A program made the position numbers and the translations under genes. Below are positions 32,661-42,414 of a stretch of 64,000 nt of DNA, piece by piece. The notes beneath the pieces are model-generated. The model was not told where the DNA came from. It was given only the letters and a program-made list of their open reading frames with translations, and ran no database searches. The DNA is from Lutibacter agarilyticus (GTDB taxonomy: Bacteria > Bacteroidota > Bacteroidia > Flavobacteriales > Flavobacteriaceae), in the NCBI RefSeq assembly GCF_900188235.1, contig NZ_FZNT01000006.1, forward strand, positions 124,001 to 188,000, written 5' to 3'. Numbering within the stretch: position 1 is the stretch's first letter; each line of letters begins with the position of its first letter.

Positions 32661-33272
32661 TTATTCCTTAGTATAAAAGGTAGGTAATGATAAATGAAAT
32701 TTTACAGCAATAATTCTAATAACAATTACAATAGAAGTTGTGATTACATAGATCATATTTATTGGTAAATCAAACTTATTTAATATTAAAAAAGTTATTG
32801 AGCCAATAAAGGCTGCTGTTGCATAAATTTCTTTTCTAAAAATTACAGGAATTTGAGTGCAAAGAATATCTCTAATAACACCTCCAAATGAAGCTGTTAT
32901 GATACCTAATGCAATAGAAATAATTGGATTGAAGTTTGATTCTACACCAATTTGTGTACCTGTTATGGTAAAAATACCCAATCCAATAGTATCAAATAAG
33001 AATAGGGATTTACTTAAGTATTTTATGTGGTTTCTAATTACAATAGTTACAATAGTAGTTGCAATAATAGTAAATACATAATACGTTTCAAGCATCCATC
33101 CTACAGGTTCTTTCCCTATTAAAACATCTCTAAGCGTACCACCTCCTAGGGCAGTAACAAAAGCAACCATAAAAACTCCAAAAGGATCGAGTTTCTTATT
33201 TATAGCAACTAAAGCTCCTGAGGTAGCAAAAGCAATGGTTCCTAAAAGGTCTAATAAATCAAAGAAGTTCAT
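32661..33272 (-). CDS. TRIC/UPF0126 family cation channel
   Basis: A 203-residue inner-membrane protein with about seven helices made of two UPF0126 repeats. Each repeat carries a glycine-rich turn, GALVAINKKLDPFGVFMVAFVTALGGGTLRD in shortened form (about 19-49) and ASFGGVIRDILC (about 127-138). Bacterial members form trimeric, potassium-permeable channels related to animal TRIC channels; some are proposed to move amino acids. Cotranscribed with the NUDIX gene. Confidence 0.85.
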   Translation of the reverse strand: MNFFDLLDLLGTIAFATSGALVAINKKLDPFGVFMVAFVTALGGGTLRDVLIGKEPVGWMLETYYVFTIIATTIVTIVIRNHIKYLSKSLFLFDTIGLGIFTITGTQIGVESNFNPIISIALGIITASFGGVIRDILCTQIPVIFRKEIYATAAFIGSITFLILNKFDLPINMIYVITTSIVIVIRIIAVKFHLSLPTFYTKE

Positions 33273-33302
33273 AGGTTAATGTACAGTAAAGCGTTTACTT
33301 TT

Positions 33303-34046
33303 TTATTTAATATGAAATTTTGCAGCCAATGCAGCTCCAATAATTCCGGCTTCATTTTCAGCTTCAGCAGCCACAATAGGTGTGTTGATATTTATTCTTG
33401 CTTCAAATTTATCTAATTTTTTGCTTGCTCCACCGCCAACAATAAATAAATCTGGCGATAGTAAAAGCTCAATATGTTCAAAGTATTCATGCAGTCTGTC
33501 CCCCCATTTTTTACGACTTAACTGTTCTCTTTTTCTGGCAGAATCAGCAGCGTATTTTTCGAAAATTTCTCCATTCTTATGTAATACATGTCCAAATTCA
33601 GTATTAGGTAATAGTTTTCCATCTAAAAAAACAGCCGATCCAATTCCGGTCCCTAAAGTAATTACAACAACAACTCCTTCTTTATCTACACCTGCGCCAA
33701 ATCCAATTTCAGCTAAACCCGCGGCATCAGCATCATTGACAATAGAATATTGATTTCCTGTTTTTTGTTGAAATAGTTCCTTTACATTAGTACCTTTCCA
33801 ATCTTCGTGTAAATTTCCTCCACTTAAGCAGGTTCCATGTTGTAGTGGAGTAGGGAAGCCACAACCCACTAAGCCAGTCCAATTAAAATGTTTTACCATT
33901 TTTTGAATAACTTTTGATACTGCTTCCGGTGTTGCGGGTTTAGGAGTTGGTATTCGGTATCTTTCGGTAGTTAGTTTACCTGTGCTTGTATCTACAATAG
34001 CACCTTTTATACCTGTTCCACCTACGTCAATACCTAATACTTCCAT
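33303..34046 (-). CDS. ppgK: ROK-family polyphosphate glucokinase
   Basis: A 247-residue kinase of the ROK group that resembles polyphosphate-dependent glucokinase. The phosphate-binding motif LGIDVGGTGIKGAIVD is at the N-terminus, a sugar-binding NLHEDWKG near 99, the catalytic NDADAAGLAE near 124, GTGIGSAV near 153, and EFGHVLH near 170. It lacks the zinc-cysteine cluster CXCGXXGCXE of repressor-type and some glucokinase ROK proteins, as PpgK does. Phosphoryl donor use (polyphosphate or ATP) is inferred from family likeness. Neighbours are in the same direction with 10-30-base gaps. Confidence 0.82.
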   Translation of the reverse strand: MEVLGIDVGGTGIKGAIVDTSTGKLTTERYRIPTPKPATPEAVSKVIQKMVKHFNWTGLVGCGFPTPLQHGTCLSGGNLHEDWKGTNVKELFQQKTGNQYSIVNDADAAGLAEIGFGAGVDKEGVVVVITLGTGIGSAVFLDGKLLPNTEFGHVLHKNGEIFEKYAADSARKREQLSRKKWGDRLHEYFEHIELLLSPDLFIVGGGASKKLDKFEARININTPIVAAEAENEAGIIGAALAAKFHIK

Positions 34047-34056
34047 AATTATATTT

Positions 34057-34728
34057 TTAAATGTTACTTGTTTTTGTTAAACGGTCTTCAATCCATTTTT
34101 TTAAATCGAAGAAGTTTTTTGGAGCCACACCGTGTCCTACAGGATATTCTTGATAACAATGTTTAATATTCAATTGTTTGAAGAATTCTGGAGCTTTATT
34201 AGCCCAAGTTACAGGAATTACTTGATCAACGCTTCCGTGAGAAATAAAGAAATCCAATGCCGAATAATCTTTAGTTTCTAAATTTTCAGGTAGTAAATCT
34301 GGGTTTACATGACCACTTAACGCGATTACTTTTTGAATAATTTCAGGATAATTTAAAGCTACCGAATAGCTTAAAATTGTTCCTTGACTAAAGCCTAGTA
34401 AAAAGGTATTTTTAGGTGCAATCGCATATTTTTCTTGAACTTCTTTTATAAAAGCAGCAATGGTTTCTCTTGCTGAAATGGCTTCAGGTATGTCTGAAAA
34501 TTTCCCTTGTGTGTCGTTAAAGTTAATGGAGTACCAGGCATAGCTTCCAAAGCCAAGCATTTGAGGCGCTCTTGCACTTATAATTAATAATTCATCAGGT
34601 AATTCACCTGCAAATGAAAATAAATCTTCTTCATTGCTACCGTAACCGTGTAATAAAATAAGTAATGGTGTATTTTCTGAAGGTGTTTTTGGTTCTCGAA
34701 TAATATATTTTAATGATAATTCTTCCAT
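34057..34728 (-). CDS. Alpha/beta hydrolase, carboxylesterase/phospholipase type
   Basis: A 223-residue cytoplasmic esterase of the AB_hydrolase_2 (Abhydrolase carboxylesterase) family. Signs: oxyanion region LLILLHGYGSNEEDLF near 23-38, nucleophile elbow GFSQG near 112-116, an acid in SHGSVDQVIPVTWA near 170, and the catalytic His in YPVGHGVAP near 201. Family members hydrolyse short-chain esters or lysophospholipids. It precedes ppgK by 10 bases on the minus strand, so the two are cotranscribed. Confidence 0.85.
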   Translation of the reverse strand: MEELSLKYIIREPKTPSENTPLLILLHGYGSNEEDLFSFAGELPDELLIISARAPQMLGFGSYAWYSINFNDTQGKFSDIPEAISARETIAAFIKEVQEKYAIAPKNTFLLGFSQGTILSYSVALNYPEIIQKVIALSGHVNPDLLPENLETKDYSALDFFISHGSVDQVIPVTWANKAPEFFKQLNIKHCYQEYPVGHGVAPKNFFDLKKWIEDRLTKTSNI

Positions 34729-34750
34729 AAATTAGTTGGCAACTGTTTTA

Positions 34751-35074
34751 TTAAATTGATTTAAACCATTCTTGAAATTTATCTCCCAACAAAGGAACTT
34801 CTTTTTCTTCACCGTTAAATGCACCTATAAGTCCTATTACCCAAAGTACAAAAACACCAAGGTTTAATAAATAACCAGCAGTATGTGGTAAAAATTTATA
34901 GGCTAAATTTGCAACTAAACTTAATAGTAATAAGCCAATTGCTTGACGAATATGAAATGAGGTAAAATAATTTTTTTTATCTTTATTTAAAATTACGGCT
35001 ATAATTAACCCAATCCACCATAAGTAAGCTATTATTGCGTTGGTTTTACCTTCTGAAACTGTATTGTTTTGCAT
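34751..35074 (-). CDS. Small membrane protein, DUF4870-like
   Basis: A 107-residue protein with about three membrane helices (AIIAYLWWIGLIIAVIL, IRQAIGLLLLSLVANLAYKF, YLLNLGVFVLWVIGLIGAF). The FTSFHIRQAIGLL segment is typical of the DUF4870/Tic20-like family of bacterial membrane proteins. No catalytic residues. It is placed between the esterase gene and the dihydroorotase homologue, same strand, 22-base gaps. Function unknown. Confidence 0.75.
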   Translation of the reverse strand: MQNNTVSEGKTNAIIAYLWWIGLIIAVILNKDKKNYFTSFHIRQAIGLLLLSLVANLAYKFLPHTAGYLLNLGVFVLWVIGLIGAFNGEEKEVPLLGDKFQEWFKSI

Positions 35075-35096
35075 AGTTATTTTAGTTAGTTTTATT

Positions 35097-36350
35097 TTAA
35101 AGTATTGTTTTGTTGTTTGCTATAACACCATAAACTCTTCCTGTTAATTTTTTATTTAAAAATATGGAGTTTTTTGAAGTTGATAAAATATGAGCTTCGG
35201 TAAAAGTGTATGCATCATCTGGATTGAAAAGGGTTAAATCTGCCTTTTCACCTACTTTAATGCAATTAATTTCAATATTAAATATTTTACGAGGGTTTGT
35301 AGTTAAACTCGCAATTAAAACATCAGTATCAATAACTTTATTTAAGGCTCCAAATAAGCTTTCTAAACCAATAGTTCCAAATTTAGCATTGCTATATTCT
35401 ACTTTTTTATGTTCAATATCAATTGGGTTGTGATCGCTTGTAATGATATCTATAACACCATCATTTAAGCCTTTTATTAGAGCATTAATGTCTTTTGAAG
35501 TTCTTAAAGGAGGTAAAACTTTGGTGTTTGAGTCGAAATCCATCAATTCATCATCGGTTAACACTAAATTATGAGCAGTAACACTACAAGTAACTTGTAA
35601 ACCTTTCTTTTTAGCATCTTTAATTAATTGTACTGATTTTGCAGTTGAAATACTTGGTATGTGCAATTTTCCGCTAGTATATTCTAAAATAAATAAATCA
35701 CGCGCTATTTGCATTTCTTCAGCAAGTGCAGGCAACCCTTTTAATCCTAGTCTTGTACTATTTTTTTCTTCGTTTACCAAGCCGTTGCGAGCGATGGAAT
35801 TATCTTGAGGATAGCTCATAATTAAACCGTCAAAATTTTGCGCATATTGTAAAGAAATTTTTAACAAATTAGCATTTGAAATCGGTTTTTTATAATCACC
35901 AAAAGCAATGGCTCCGTAATTTTTCATATCAAAAAGCTCTGCAATATCTTCACTTTCTGAATTTTTAGTTAAGCTTCCTAACGGGTAAAGGCTAGTAGCA
36001 AAACCGCAGGCTTTGTTTTTTATAAATTCAATAGTTGCTTTATTATCTGCAACTGGAGAAGTATTTGGGTTAACCGCAACAGCAGTAAAACCACTTTTAG
36101 CAGCGGTATTTAAACCGTTTTCAATGGTTTCTCGTTCTTCAAAACCAGGTTCTCCAAAACATACACTTGTGTCAAACCAGCCTTGTGAAATATGAAGGTT
36201 GTCTAATTGAATTTCTTCAAAATTCCCCTTATTTTCTATGGAATTTTCAATTTTAAGAATGATCCCATTTTCAATTAAAATGTCTTTTGTTTGATTGTGA
36301 AAAGGGCTTGTTTTATCAATTATTGTTGCAGATTTGATAAGTAGTGTCAT
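35097..36350 (-). CDS. Dihydroorotase homologue lacking the HxH zinc motif (PyrC'-like)
   Basis: A 417-residue amidohydrolase-fold protein aligned along its length with class I dihydroorotase. The zinc-binding DxHxHxREPGFE motif reads FDTSVCFGEPGFE (about 59-71): both histidines are lost. Other blocks remain: ERETIENGLNTAAKSGFTAV, CSVTAHNLVLTDDEL, PPLRTSKDINAL, TSDHNPID. It is therefore probably inactive as a dihydroorotase. Known inactive homologues (PyrC' of Pseudomonas) act as structural partners of aspartate transcarbamoylase, and a like role in pyrimidine synthesis is a reasonable inference. Pipelines would call it dihydroorotase. Its start overlaps the BatA-like gene's stop by four bases. 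Confidence 0.82.
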   Translation of the reverse strand: MTLLIKSATIIDKTSPFHNQTKDILIENGIILKIENSIENKGNFEEIQLDNLHISQGWFDTSVCFGEPGFEERETIENGLNTAAKSGFTAVAVNPNTSPVADNKATIEFIKNKACGFATSLYPLGSLTKNSESEDIAELFDMKNYGAIAFGDYKKPISNANLLKISLQYAQNFDGLIMSYPQDNSIARNGLVNEEKNSTRLGLKGLPALAEEMQIARDLFILEYTSGKLHIPSISTAKSVQLIKDAKKKGLQVTCSVTAHNLVLTDDELMDFDSNTKVLPPLRTSKDINALIKGLNDGVIDIITSDHNPIDIEHKKVEYSNAKFGTIGLESLFGALNKVIDTDVLIASLTTNPRKIFNIEINCIKVGEKADLTLFNPDDAYTFTEAHILSTSKNSIFLNKKLTGRVYGVIANNKTIL

Positions 36351-38305
36351 ATTTTGAAATATTTTAATATCAGCATTTCAATGCACAAAAATAGTACAGA
36401 AAATGCTAAAAACCATTTAAAAAGCCAATTGATTTTTTGTTGATCGTGAATTGATGAAAAAATAGCAGCTACTGAAGCTACTGTTGTTATGTTTTTATTG
36501 GTTGAAATTAGTTGTTGTAGATCCATATAATCTAAATTACTTTCGTCTCTATTGTAATTAAATGCAATGGTTTGCAGTGTTTTATTAGCTGAAGTAATGT
36601 TGTAAAATCCGCTTTTTAAAATATGATCTTGCAAGTCTAAACGGACCTTGTTGTTTGAAATTGTTTGCAGTGGAATAAATTCAGTAGCTTCATTTGAAAC
36701 TTTTAAAACAGCATCTTTACCAATTTCAGTTAAAACATCAATGTTTGTATTTGGTGAAATGGTATAGTAAAGTTCAGATAATTGCACGCTCTTTTTGGCG
36801 AAATTATAAAAAACAGGCACAATTAAAGAGGATTGTGTAAAGTTGCTATTGTTTTTATTTAAAGGAGAAGCAACCCAATAAACGGAGTTATTTTTAAAGT
36901 CTATGGAAGAAATAAAAGGCGAATTATTTTCAAAACTTATTATATTAGAACTCGAATTTAAAGTACTTTCAAAATAAATAGAAGTGGTTGGGTATTGAAA
37001 GTTGGTGATCGGTTTTTCAAAAACATCTTGTAATAAAGGATGCTTGTAATTGATGGTCGTTATTTTATGCTCTTGTTTAATTTTATAGTTAATGTTGCCT
37101 ATTTGTAATAAATTTAAAAAGTAATTGTACCTGTTAATATTACTTTTTTCAGAAGGAATGATAACGACGCTTCCTCCGTTTTTTGAAAATTCAAGTAAAT
37201 TATTCGCTAATTCAGCAGGGATATTTTCCAACTCATTCAGTAAAATTAAATGCTGCTTTTGAATGTTATTATAGTTTAAATTTGGTAGGAGTGAAGTGTT
37301 GAAATTGAATTCATTTTCAGTATAAATTTTCCTTAGAAATGTACTGTTTTTTCCAATGCTTAAAACGTTGATTTTAGTTGGTTTTGAAAGGGTGAAAAAG
37401 AAGTCGTTATCAAACGTTAAAAAATTATCAACTAGTGATATTTTACCATTGAATTTAGTTGTTTTAGGAATATTGAATTGAACAATTTTAGAGGTACTGT
37501 TATCAAATTTAGCGGTTGTTTTACCTATGAGTTTAGTGTCTTCAAATAAAGAAATTGGAATACTTAAATTGTTTTTTAGCGTACTTTTAATAACTACGTT
37601 TAAGGTGGTTTCTTCTAAAGATGTTGCTTCTGTATAAATACGATCAATATAAATATTGTTAATTTTAGTAGGTGTTGTTTTTAAAAGCTGAATTGGGAAG
37701 TTTACATTTGTAACATCAATTTTATTTTTGTTATTAATATTTTGAAAATCAGATATTAATATAGATTCATTTAAAGTGTTAGTTTTGTTTGATCTGTTGC
37801 TGTTTAATTGAAGTAAAAGCGTGCTTAATTCTAATTTATGAGGATAGTATTTAATACTCATCAATTCATTTTTTAAATTCTCAGGAGTTGAATTTTTAAA
37901 AAAATCATTGTTTGTGAGTAAAGATATTTTTTGATTTGGGTTGGTATTGTTTTCAATAATATGTTGCGCTATATTTTTTAAAAGTTCACCATTTTCACCT
38001 TTAGCTTGCATACTAAAAGAATTGTCTAAATAAATGGTGGTATTTAATTTTTGAGTGGTCCTGTGTTTTGAAAAATAAGGTTGTGAAAAGGCGAATATTA
38101 AACAGGTAAAGGCAAGCATTCTTGTGAGTAATATGAACCACTTTTTTAAACGTGCACTTTTACGTGTTTGTTGCTCAATGTTTTTTAAAAATTTTACATT
38201 GGTAAAAGGTATTTTAACAAAGCGCTGCAATTGAAATAAATGAACTATTATCGGAATGATAAGTAGCAGAAGTGCGTATAAAATTTCAGGATGCTTAAAC
38301 TGCAT
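36347..38305 (-). CDS. BatA-type membrane protein with von Willebrand-like region
   Basis: A 652-residue protein. The N-terminus is the BatA double-membrane domain (MQFKHPEILYALLLLIIPII, LKKWFILLTRMLAFTCLIFAF), followed by a region with a degenerate VWA fold (TIYLDNSFSMQAKGENGELLK, ILISDFQNIN), long beta-rich periplasmic parts, a GATase-like block (NLLEFSKNGGSVVIIPSEKSN) and a last membrane helix. Such proteins accompany Bat or MoxR-type systems in Bacteroidota, but none is adjacent here. It overlaps the dihydroorotase homologue by ATGA, so translation is coupled. Function unclear. Confidence 0.8.
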   Translation of the reverse strand: MQFKHPEILYALLLLIIPIIVHLFQLQRFVKIPFTNVKFLKNIEQQTRKSARLKKWFILLTRMLAFTCLIFAFSQPYFSKHRTTQKLNTTIYLDNSFSMQAKGENGELLKNIAQHIIENNTNPNQKISLLTNNDFFKNSTPENLKNELMSIKYYPHKLELSTLLLQLNSNRSNKTNTLNESILISDFQNINNKNKIDVTNVNFPIQLLKTTPTKINNIYIDRIYTEATSLEETTLNVVIKSTLKNNLSIPISLFEDTKLIGKTTAKFDNSTSKIVQFNIPKTTKFNGKISLVDNFLTFDNDFFFTLSKPTKINVLSIGKNSTFLRKIYTENEFNFNTSLLPNLNYNNIQKQHLILLNELENIPAELANNLLEFSKNGGSVVIIPSEKSNINRYNYFLNLLQIGNINYKIKQEHKITTINYKHPLLQDVFEKPITNFQYPTTSIYFESTLNSSSNIISFENNSPFISSIDFKNNSVYWVASPLNKNNSNFTQSSLIVPVFYNFAKKSVQLSELYYTISPNTNIDVLTEIGKDAVLKVSNEATEFIPLQTISNNKVRLDLQDHILKSGFYNITSANKTLQTIAFNYNRDESNLDYMDLQQLISTNKNITTVASVAAIFSSIHDQQKINWLFKWFLAFSVLFLCIEMLILKYFKI

Positions 38306-38347
38306 TATTTATGTAAAGTTTATCAAAGATAAAAAATTCAATGGTAC

Positions 38348-39082
38348 TTAAGCAAAATAGTTTTTTAAAATTCCCAGCGCATAATTACTTGCAATTGAAT
38401 TTGCAAATCTTGAAAAATCTATAGTCGCATTATCGTTTGCTTTGTCTGAAATAATTCGAATAATTGAAAACGGTACACTGTATTCAAAACAAACTTGCGC
38501 TACAGATGCGCCTTCCATTTCAACACAAGTTGTTGAGGGTAACAAATCGTTTAAAAATTTAATTTTTTCTATACTCGAAATAAATTGATCACCACTAGCA
38601 ATGTCTCCTAAAATTGCTTTTGGTGTTGTGATGTTAAAAGCATTAGCTTCGGTTTTCGAAATAAAATCGCCGTATGTACCTATAAATTGTTCTGTTGCTT
38701 TTAAAAGATTTTTAGGATTTTTTGTAGCCACGTATTTGTTTTTCAGAATGGGTATTTCAAATTGATTGTAAAACGGACGTGCATCTAAATCGTGTTGATA
38801 TAAATGCTTTCCAATTACAACATCACCAATATTCAACGTTTCTTTAATTCCGCCAGCAACACCCGTAAAAATAATTTCTTCAACATTAAAATCATTGATT
38901 AGCTGAGTAGTGGTAGCAGCAGACGCTACTTTTCCCCAACGCGAAAAAACAAGCACTACATTTTTGTTGAAAAGCGTACCTGAGTAGTATTCTCGCATTC
39001 CTTTTTTAGTAGTTGTTATATGTTCAAGTTCGTTTAGCAAAGCTTGAATTTCTTCTTGCATTGCGCTTATAATTCCTATCAT
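38348..39082 (-). CDS. mtnN: 5'-methylthioadenosine/S-adenosylhomocysteine nucleosidase
   Basis: MtnN cleaves adenine from methylthioadenosine and S-adenosylhomocysteine in methionine salvage and the methyl cycle. The 244 residues begin MIGIISAMQEEIQALLNEL with the catalytic glutamate, then VVLVFSRWGKVASAATTTQL, EIIFTGVAGGI, a base-binding SGDQFISS block, and CVEMEGASVAQVC with the ribose-contacting MEGA followed by RIISDKAND with the catalytic aspartate. Normal length. It lies 10 bases downstream of lolD on the same strand. Confidence 0.94.
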   Translation of the reverse strand: MIGIISAMQEEIQALLNELEHITTTKKGMREYYSGTLFNKNVVLVFSRWGKVASAATTTQLINDFNVEEIIFTGVAGGIKETLNIGDVVIGKHLYQHDLDARPFYNQFEIPILKNKYVATKNPKNLLKATEQFIGTYGDFISKTEANAFNITTPKAILGDIASGDQFISSIEKIKFLNDLLPSTTCVEMEGASVAQVCFEYSVPFSIIRIISDKANDNATIDFSRFANSIASNYALGILKNYFA

Positions 39083-39092
39083 TTCTAAAAAA

Positions 39093-39755
39093 TTAATTGA
39101 TTATTTTGCCATCTTTCATTTCTAATTTTCGATCAGCCATTTCAGCTAATTCGGTATTGTGTGTAACAATTACAAAGGTTTGATTGAATTTTTCGCGAAG
39201 CGTAAAAAACAATTCGTGTAAATTTTTTGCTGAAGTTGAATCTAGGTTTCCACTTGGTTCGTCAGCAAAAATAACATCAGGATTGTTTATTAAAGCTCTA
39301 GCAACTGCAACACGTTGTTGTTCACCACCAGAAAGCTCGTTTGGTTTGTGATGAATTCTATCTGAGAGTCCTAAAAAATCTAATAATTTTTTGGCGGCTT
39401 TTTCAGCTTCTTTCTTAGATTTATTGGCTATAAAAGCTGGGATACACACATTTTCTAAAGCTGTAAATTCTGGCAGTAATTGGTGAAATTGAAAAATAAA
39501 TCCAATATGCTTATTTCTAAATTTAGAAAGTGCGTTATCTTTTAAGTTTAATAAGTTTTCTTGGTTTATTGTTAAGTGTGAATTGGCTTCCTTTGAAGGT
39601 GTATCTAATGTGCCTAAAATTTGTAAAAGGGTTGTTTTTCCAGCACCTGAAGGTCCTACAATAGCTACAACTTCTCCTTTTTTAATGGTTAAATTAACGC
39701 CTTTTAAAACTTCTAAATCTCCGTAAAACTTGTGTATATTTTTTGCTTCAATCAT
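39093..39755 (-). CDS. lolD: LolD-like ABC transporter ATP-binding protein
   Basis: A 220-residue ATPase of the LolD/MacB group. Walker A is [12 protein letters not shown], the signature is [15 protein letters not shown], Walker B is [12 protein letters not shown], and the H-loop is VIVTHN. The [17 protein letters not shown]-loop context is typical of LolD. It likely powers lipoprotein release with a LolC/E permease such as the one at 17.9 kb, which is not adjacent. The start [13 protein letters not shown] at 39755 is preferred to an in-frame ATG at 39785. Cotranscribed with mtnN. Confidence 0.88.
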   Translation of the reverse strand: MIEAKNIHKFYGDLEVLKGVNLTIKKGEVVAIVGPSGAGKTTLLQILGTLDTPSKEANSHLTINQENLLNLKDNALSKFRNKHIGFIFQFHQLLPEFTALENVCIPAFIANKSKKEAEKAAKKLLDFLGLSDRIHHKPNELSGGEQQRVAVARALINNPDVIFADEPSGNLDSTSAKNLHELFFTLREKFNQTFVIVTHNTELAEMADRKLEMKDGKIIN

Positions 39756-39796
39756 GTGGTAAATTAATGCTGTGAAATTAAACAATTAAAGCGAAT

Positions 39797-42208
39797 TTAC
39801 AACCACGTTTTTAGTTTGTTGTAGTCTAAAAAGTAAATTACTTTAAGTGAAATAACATTGTTTATAGGTTCGTTAAACAAGTTGGTTAGATTTTCCCCAA
39901 AATCTATATACGATAAATCATCTTCGTTAAATATAGAATTTCGGTACAGCGCTGTTAAAAAGCTTCCTGGAGCAAATTGCCAGGTGTAGTTTAAATCTAA
40001 ATTCCAAATATTATAATTGATGTTGTTGTTTTCTGAATAGGAGGTTGGATCTAATGTACCTTCTTTATTTAAAACGTAATATTGATCTTGGTATTGAACA
40101 GGAGACCAATAATGCCTAAAAGAAAGTGTGAGTGCCGATTTAGTTGAAAAACTCAATTTTCCGCTAAGGGTATTTATTACATTTTTCACATCTCTAGTTC
40201 CAAAAATAATATCTTCATTTTCAAGTTGGGTAATATAGCCGTTTTCGTTGACTAACTTCCCATATTCTACATTGTATATCATTTGAAATTTATCAGAAAA
40301 TCGATAACGAGGTTCAATTTCAATTCCGTAATAATAATTGTTAAGTGTGTACCTTTTTGCGTAATTGATATTAGCTTCAACGGCAAACTTTTTCCTGAAA
40401 TCTGAAGAAATCCATGCTCCAGATTCAAATACACCTTGTTGTTTAAAAAAACGACCTTCAACTCGTGGTTCAAAATAATCGTATTGATCTCCAATATTTG
40501 CTTCTATGTTTGCTCCGTAAGCCAAACGATTAATAGTAATAAAAAAGGCATTTAATTCAACATCGTTTCCTGTATATTCGTTAGGTTCACTTAAATAGCG
40601 CAAACTAGCATCAAACCGTATTCTAAATCTTTCAAATTTTTTGGTAGGTTCAAAAATTTGGTACGAAATTCCAGAATAGAAATTCGAGTAATTATTTCTT
40701 CGTTGAAAGCCAAAATCCTGAATATCAAAATTATCATCGTTTCTAGAATAACGAAAGTAATATTGATAGTTTCCAGAAATTTTACCTAATCTAACAGTGC
40801 CAGCATAACCAGCATTATTTTCACCATCTTCACGAACATTACTCATTTTTATATTTCCAGAGACATTGTATTTGTTTTCTTTGTTTGAAATGTCAAAAAG
40901 TAACGCAGTAGTGTTTGCATCTCTAAAATCACCATTTCTAAGTACGTTAGTATTGATAAGGCTTACAGATGAATTTCCATTGAATTGTTTGTCAATTACA
41001 AAAACATTGTAATTGGTTAAAGGCTCTGTAATTTCTTTTCTTTCAGTTCCTGAAACTGTATCTTTTATTGTTGCATAGGTTTTTTCGGTAATGGCATTAA
41101 AAAACCCAATACCTAAGCCATTTTTATCTCTACCAGAAAGTTTAATGGCATTAATCATATTCACATTGGTAGGGTTATTTGCAATTGCTTCGTTTTCTTG
41201 AAGATTTTCTTCAACATCGTAATAACCAATAGGACTGCTACCAATTCTTCTTGAATAAAATAAATTTCCTAGTCCAAAAAGCTCCGTTCCTTCTGTAAAA
41301 AAAGCACGTTTTTCGGAGTATTGTTGTTCAAACGGACCTAAGTTTAAAACGGTCTCATCAAAAGCTGTCTGACCAAAATCGGGTATTAGTGTAACGTCTA
41401 AAGTATGACTTTCACTTAAACCATATTTTATATCCAGTCCAAAATTAGCATCAAATCGGGTATCATTATTGTAAGACGATAAAGTTCCTGAGGTGTATGG
41501 GTAAAAATTTAAGCGGGTAGGAGGTTGAATGTTTTCAATACCATTAATTAATCCAGCGTATAGTGAAAGTTCTCCGGCACTTTTGTCAATATAATTCCAA
41601 ACATATTGTTCGTTTAAGTAGTTAATTTTTCTATGGAAGTTAACACCCCAAGTTTGAACTGGTGCGTTTGAAAATCGAAGTTGCGAATAAGGAATTTTAA
41701 TTTCAACAACCCAGCTGTCTTTGTTTATACTTACTTCACTATCCCAAACAGCATTCCAGCTAAAATCTTCATTTCCATTAGCAAATACTTTGGCATCGGC
41801 TTGTGAGTTAGTGCTCATTACTACAAATTCAAAATCGTTTTGGTTATCGTTAAAAGGATTTAAACTCACTAAAAACCAATCAACATTTCCAAAATCATCA
41901 CGACTGGTAAATTGAAGCGGTATTTCTTCAGGGGTATCATCATACAATATAGCACCAAAATAAATGGCTTCATCATCGTAGGTTATTTTAACCGCTGTTT
42001 TTTTGTTTTCCCTTTCTTTTGTGCCATCACCAGGCCTAAACATTACAAAGTCTTTCGCAATGTCAGCATTTTCCCAAGCTTCATCATTTAAAATTCCATC
42101 AATAGTTGGTGCTTTTTTTGTTTTTGATGCTTGTACGGATTTTTTAGGTTGCTGTGCAAATGCAAATGAAAAAATACAGAGGAAATAAATAAACAGGTAC
42201 TTTTTCAT
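39797..42208 (-). CDS. DUF5916 outer-membrane protein with CBM9-like N-terminus
   Basis: An 803-residue exported protein. The signal peptide is MKKYLFIYFLCIFSFAFAQQ. Residues of about 30-215 form a carbohydrate-binding-family-9-like beta-sandwich (APTIDGILNDEAWENADIA, ITYDDEAIYFGAILYDD), and the rest is the DUF5916 region (LTLIPDFGQTAFDETVLNLGP block, RAFFTEGTELFG) with many aromatic-rich strands ending in an outer-membrane barrel. Common in Bacteroidota, function unproven; a surface protein is likely. It has a -7 promoter element and no partner genes. Confidence 0.85.
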   Translation of the reverse strand: MKKYLFIYFLCIFSFAFAQQPKKSVQASKTKKAPTIDGILNDEAWENADIAKDFVMFRPGDGTKERENKKTAVKITYDDEAIYFGAILYDDTPEEIPLQFTSRDDFGNVDWFLVSLNPFNDNQNDFEFVVMSTNSQADAKVFANGNEDFSWNAVWDSEVSINKDSWVVEIKIPYSQLRFSNAPVQTWGVNFHRKINYLNEQYVWNYIDKSAGELSLYAGLINGIENIQPPTRLNFYPYTSGTLSSYNNDTRFDANFGLDIKYGLSESHTLDVTLIPDFGQTAFDETVLNLGPFEQQYSEKRAFFTEGTELFGLGNLFYSRRIGSSPIGYYDVEENLQENEAIANNPTNVNMINAIKLSGRDKNGLGIGFFNAITEKTYATIKDTVSGTERKEITEPLTNYNVFVIDKQFNGNSSVSLINTNVLRNGDFRDANTTALLFDISNKENKYNVSGNIKMSNVREDGENNAGYAGTVRLGKISGNYQYYFRYSRNDDNFDIQDFGFQRRNNYSNFYSGISYQIFEPTKKFERFRIRFDASLRYLSEPNEYTGNDVELNAFFITINRLAYGANIEANIGDQYDYFEPRVEGRFFKQQGVFESGAWISSDFRKKFAVEANINYAKRYTLNNYYYGIEIEPRYRFSDKFQMIYNVEYGKLVNENGYITQLENEDIIFGTRDVKNVINTLSGKLSFSTKSALTLSFRHYWSPVQYQDQYYVLNKEGTLDPTSYSENNNINYNIWNLDLNYTWQFAPGSFLTALYRNSIFNEDDLSYIDFGENLTNLFNEPINNVISLKVIYFLDYNKLKTWL

Positions 42209-42233
42209 GGAAGGTTTGGTTGGATATTTATTA

Positions 42234-42241
42234 CAAAACTA
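42234..42241 (-). promoter_or_regulatory. Candidate -7 element for the DUF5916 gene
   Basis: The minus strand reads TAGTTTTG, matching TAnnTTTG, 25 bases upstream of the start codon. Confidence 0.4.
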
Positions 42242-42378
42242 TTTAACATCTAAAGGAAATCGTCTTAAATTAATGTTAATAATGATTCGTTTATGAAAAC
42301 GTTTTCTTAAGTTTTCTAAAAATAACAATTGAATGTTAATTTTTTTTGAATTCAATGTAAATTTTAACTTTGGATTAT

Positions 42379-42386
42379 TACATTTG
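42379..42386 (+). promoter_or_regulatory. Candidate -7 element for sucC
   Basis: TACATTTG matches TAnnTTTG and ends 28 bases before the sucC ATG. No TTTG lies at the ideal distance upstream. Confidence 0.45.
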
Positions 42387-42414
42387 TGAATATTAACTAA
42401 ATAATTTACGGCTA

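Noticed and set aside
33382-33753. 123-codon plus-strand open frame
   Set aside because: Antisense to ppgK, whose ROK motifs are intact; the frame has no recognisable pattern.
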